The position numbers and the translations under genes are program-made. From a bacterium (lineage in GTDB: Bacteria; Bacteroidota; Bacteroidia; Bacteroidales; Muribaculaceae), in NCBI GenBank assembly GCA_004563195.1, contig SFTJ01000080.1, forward strand, positions 1 to 14,000: a stretch of 14,000 bases of DNA, in the 5' to 3' direction. Below, piece by piece: positions 12,121 through 14,000 of the stretch; within the stretch, counting starts at the first letter, position 1; each line of letters opens with the position of its first letter. The notes beneath the pieces were generated by a model that had not been told where the DNA came from, did not search any database, and worked only from the letters and a program-made list of their open reading frames with translations.

Positions 12121-13256
12121 TTTTCGCCGAGGATTTGTTTATAATAGTCGAAGAGGCATTTTTGGACGAATGATTTTTCGAAGCGGGAGGCAATCATTTG
12201 TCGGGCTTTTTGTGCCATGGCTTGGGTGGCTTGTGGATTTTGCACAAATTGTGTCATGGCTTGCAGGAGTGCTTGGGCATTGCGAGGTGGCACTATTATG
12301 CCGTTTTGGCCGTGCACGATGATTTCGCGCGAACCGTTGATGTCAGTGACGATTGAAGGGAGGTCTAAGGCGCCGGCTTCGATTACCACATTGGGGAATC
12401 CTTCGCGGTAGCTGGGGAAAACGAGGGCATCGGAGGCAGCGAGCCAGGGGCGGACGTCGCTTTGGCTACCCACGGCTTCGATGGCGGGGTGCGAGGCAAT
12501 GGTTCTGCGGGTGTGGGGGGTCACAGGGTCGAGATTGTCCTCGGTGCGTCCCACGAGGATGAGTCGTGTTTGGGGGTGCTCGGAGTGCAGCAGGGTGAAT
12601 GCTTCCACGAGTTCGTCGATGCCTTTATCGCGCACCACGCGACCAATGAATACGAAGGTGAACCGGTTGGGCTTGCGTAATGTCAGAGCTTTCTCCATAA
12701 CCTCGGGCGAACGGCGGTAGTGGTCGAGGTCGATGCCACGTATGTTGCCGTAGCCCAACACTTGAAGGGGTTTTCGAGTGATGTTATAGTTAATGAGGTC
12801 GGCTTTGACGCCTTCGCCTTCGGGGACAATGTGAGTGGCGCAAGCGCATGTGATTCGGTCGGTGAGTATGAGTATGCGCTTTTTGAGTCCGGTGGCGGTG
12901 GGGAATACGAGACCGGTGAATGTGTGGAGTCGAACGGGCACACGGCATATCCAAGCGGCAATCATGCTCAGCAGTCCGGCTTTAGGAGTGATGCTATGCA
13001 CCATTGTTGGGCGCTCGCGGCGAAACACTCGAATGAGGCGCCAAAGCGACACTAAGTCGCGCAGAGGAGCAATAGGGCGGCTCATAGGCACGCCTATCAC
13101 GCGTATGCCTTCGCGTTGAGCTATCTCTTGGAGTTCGTGGTCGGGCGTACTGACGGCGACTACGTCGTAGAGTCGGCTCAAGTCGCGCAAAGTGCCACGG
13201 CAAAAAGTGTTAAGCGAAGTGGCAACAGTTGAAGTGCGTATAATTTTTTGTTTCAT
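12117..13256 (-). CDS. GT4-family glycosyltransferase (GT-B fold)
   Basis: A 379-aa glycosyltransferase with two Rossmann-like domains. The N-terminal acceptor domain (1-165) includes VHSITPKAGLL at 86-96 and RLHTFTGLVFPTATG at 109-123, resembling enzymes that extend undecaprenyl-linked sugars (WbpH/PglA-like). The C-terminal nucleotide-sugar domain (about 198-375) has FIGRVVRDKGIDEL at 203-216, and the E-x7-E motif EGFPNVVIE has E285 and E293, followed by an intact NGSREIIVHGQNGIIVPP loop. The frame is open 19 codons upstream to 13313, but that stretch is encoded by intergenic repeat DNA. ATG 13256 (MKQKIIRTSTVATSL) fits the family start. The stop overlaps the acetyltransferase ATG. Donor and acceptor cannot be deduced. 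Confidence 0.9.
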   Translation of the reverse strand: MKQKIIRTSTVATSLNTFCRGTLRDLSRLYDVVAVSTPDHELQEIAQREGIRVIGVPMSRPIAPLRDLVSLWRLIRVFRRERPTMVHSITPKAGLLSMIAAWICRVPVRLHTFTGLVFPTATGLKKRILILTDRITCACATHIVPEGEGVKADLINYNITRKPLQVLGYGNIRGIDLDHYRRSPEVMEKALTLRKPNRFTFVFIGRVVRDKGIDELVEAFTLLHSEHPQTRLILVGRTEDNLDPVTPHTRRTIASHPAIEAVGSQSDVRPWLAASDALVFPSYREGFPNVVIEAGALDLPSIVTDINGSREIIVHGQNGIIVPPRNAQALLQAMTQFVQNPQATQAMAQKARQMIASRFEKSFVQKCLFDYYKQILGEK

Positions 13257-13271
13257 TGTAGATAGATTAAA

Positions 13272-13476
13272 AACACAGATAACACAGAGGTTATTTTTTA
13301 ACACAGATAACACAGAGATACTAACGATAAATCAACGTCTCTGACGTTGTGCTTATGAGTGCGATTTGTGAGAGAGAATAAAATACATTAGCATTGTGCT
13401 AATCTGTGGACTCTCACAAAAAATATTGTGGAAATCTGTGTTAAAATACCATCAGCACTGTGCTATACTGTGGTTT
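13272..13476. repeat. AACACAGAT repeats and stacked hairpins between the two glycosyltransferase genes
   Basis: An 18-bp direct repeat, AACACAGATAACACAGAG, occurs at 13272-13289 and 13300-13317. TAACACAGAT (13299-13308) has an exact inverted copy at 13434-13443. Three perfect hairpins follow: CAACGTC-TCT-GACGTTG (13333-13349), TTTGTGAGAG (13365-13374) with CTCTCACAAA (13411-13420), and, nested inside it, ATTAGCA-TTG-TGCTAAT (13387-13403). A 27-bp word at 13386-13412 recurs at 13450-13476 with 21 matches. The second copy contains the stop codon of the glycosyltransferase gene (13463-13465). There is no ORF of note and no promoter box. This 206-nt gap interrupts an operon whose next genes overlap. 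Confidence 0.75.
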
Positions 13477-14000
13477 GAGCTTCCTTTGCGAGGTGGTAGA
13501 GGTTGCTGTAGCGGGTGGCGGTGGTGGCTATGTCGTAGCGTAGGGCTGCTTTGGCACAGGCGGTGGCTACTTTTTGGTAATAATCGGGATGGCTAATCAG
13601 TTCGGCTATGGCTGTGGCTAACTGATCGCTGCCGATGAACGGTTTGCCGCTTGCCATGCCTTCCACACTCGAGAGCGAGAGACCCTCCCAATGCGAAGCA
13701 AGCACCACCACATCGGATGCCGAAAGAATGTCAGGCACATCGGAGCGAATGCCGAGCAGCATCACTCGCTGTTGCAGACCGAGTTCGCCGATTAGCGCCT
13801 CGATAATGTTGCGGCGTTCGCCATCGCCCACCAAGCACAATTTGTAGTTCTCCGGTAGGTGAGTGAGTGCTCTGATGGCACTATCTTGATCTTTGCCAAC
13901 GCGAAAAGCAGCTACCATAGTAATAATTATGTCGCCGGTGTGATAATCGGGTACTATCGCGTGGCGGTCGATAGGTGTGGCTTGAGCATATCGCTGCACA
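13463..14000 (-). CDS. GT4-family glycosyltransferase, C-terminal part, cut by window edge; probable internal loss
   Basis: Only the last 178 codons are inside the window and the true start lies beyond 14000. Visible: ITMVAAFRVGKDQDSAIRAL (start of the C-terminal GT-B domain), LCLVGDGERR, then VVLASHWEGLSLSSVEGMASGKPFIGSD with the E-x7-E pair E105/E113 (numbered from the window edge). Relatives continue after SD with a segment like V-x-G-L-R-E-V-V-x-G-A-G-L-L-F-x-x-G-D, then the LAxxI helix. Here D125 is followed at once by QLATAIAELISHPDYY, so about 20-25 residues seem missing, in frame, at about 13622-13627. The tail (RYSNLYHLAKEAQ) is otherwise family-like, and the last codons (TTV, stop) come from repeat DNA. 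It may be inactive. Confidence 0.82.
   Translation of the reverse strand, partial: VQRYAQATPIDRHAIVPDYHTGDIIITMVAAFRVGKDQDSAIRALTHLPENYKLCLVGDGERRNIIEALIGELGLQQRVMLLGIRSDVPDILSASDVVVLASHWEGLSLSSVEGMASGKPFIGSDQLATAIAELISHPDYYQKVATACAKAALRYDIATTATRYSNLYHLAKEAQTTV

Noticed and set aside
13257..13313. 19-residue N-terminal extension of the GT4 gene at 12117-13256
   Set aside because: It is encoded entirely by the AACACAGAT repeat block; ATG 13256 matches the family start.
13272..13317. Possible CRISPR array
   Set aside because: There are only two exact 18-bp copies with a 10-nt gap and no spacer-sized units or cas genes; this is a simple direct repeat.

Overview
The window looks like a chromosome segment from a Bacteroidota, order Bacteroidales, with a Muribaculaceae-like flavour (family placement is inference). 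The evidence is as follows. Several genes are preceded by the Bacteroidota promoter form TTTG, 19 nt, TAnnTTTG. Shine-Dalgarno sequences are absent. Signal peptides mostly end Ala|Gln. One gene carries a C-terminal type IX secretion sorting domain. The TrmD and NnrD/NnrE sequences have Bacteroidota-type variants of their motifs.

Plus-strand half (about 1-9380) is mostly housekeeping and envelope genes. A promoter at 247-277 drives nnr (bifunctional NAD(P)HX repair enzyme), followed by a secreted DUF4831-type protein and a strong terminator. Next is a stand-alone NlpC/P60 cell-wall peptidase with its own near-perfect promoter. It is followed by a tight group of trmD, a DivIC/FtsB-like division protein and a four-helix membrane protein of unknown function. 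An outer-membrane beta-barrel protein with a long structured leader and a lipid-anchored LptC-like protein follow, suggesting an envelope or LPS-transport pair. The last plus-strand gene is a secreted protein with a fibronectin-like domain and a type IX sorting domain, closed by a clear terminator.

Minus-strand half (14000 down to 9636) is a surface-glycan operon read right to left: a GT4 glycosyltransferase (cut by the window edge), a second GT4 glycosyltransferase, a GNAT acetyltransferase, a small PglC-like phosphoglycosyl transferase and a DegT/DnrJ/EryC1/StrS sugar aminotransferase, ended by a perfect intrinsic terminator. The middle genes overlap by 4 bp. The logic is that an amino sugar is made and probably acetylated, loaded on undecaprenyl phosphate, then extended by glycosyltransferases. 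No 4,6-dehydratase is visible.

The most unusual points are signs of sequence decay or rearrangement. The aminotransferase has lost about 20 codons with a frameshift exactly inside its conserved RPxWKPMH motif. The edge glycosyltransferase appears to lack a loop of roughly 20-25 residues. The 3' end of lptC is tandemly duplicated. Two intergenic regions contain degenerate CACAGAT/CACGGAT repeats, one of which forms the end of a glycosyltransferase gene. No CRISPR, tRNA, rRNA, integrase or transposase was seen, and I did not find a clearly new multi-gene system.
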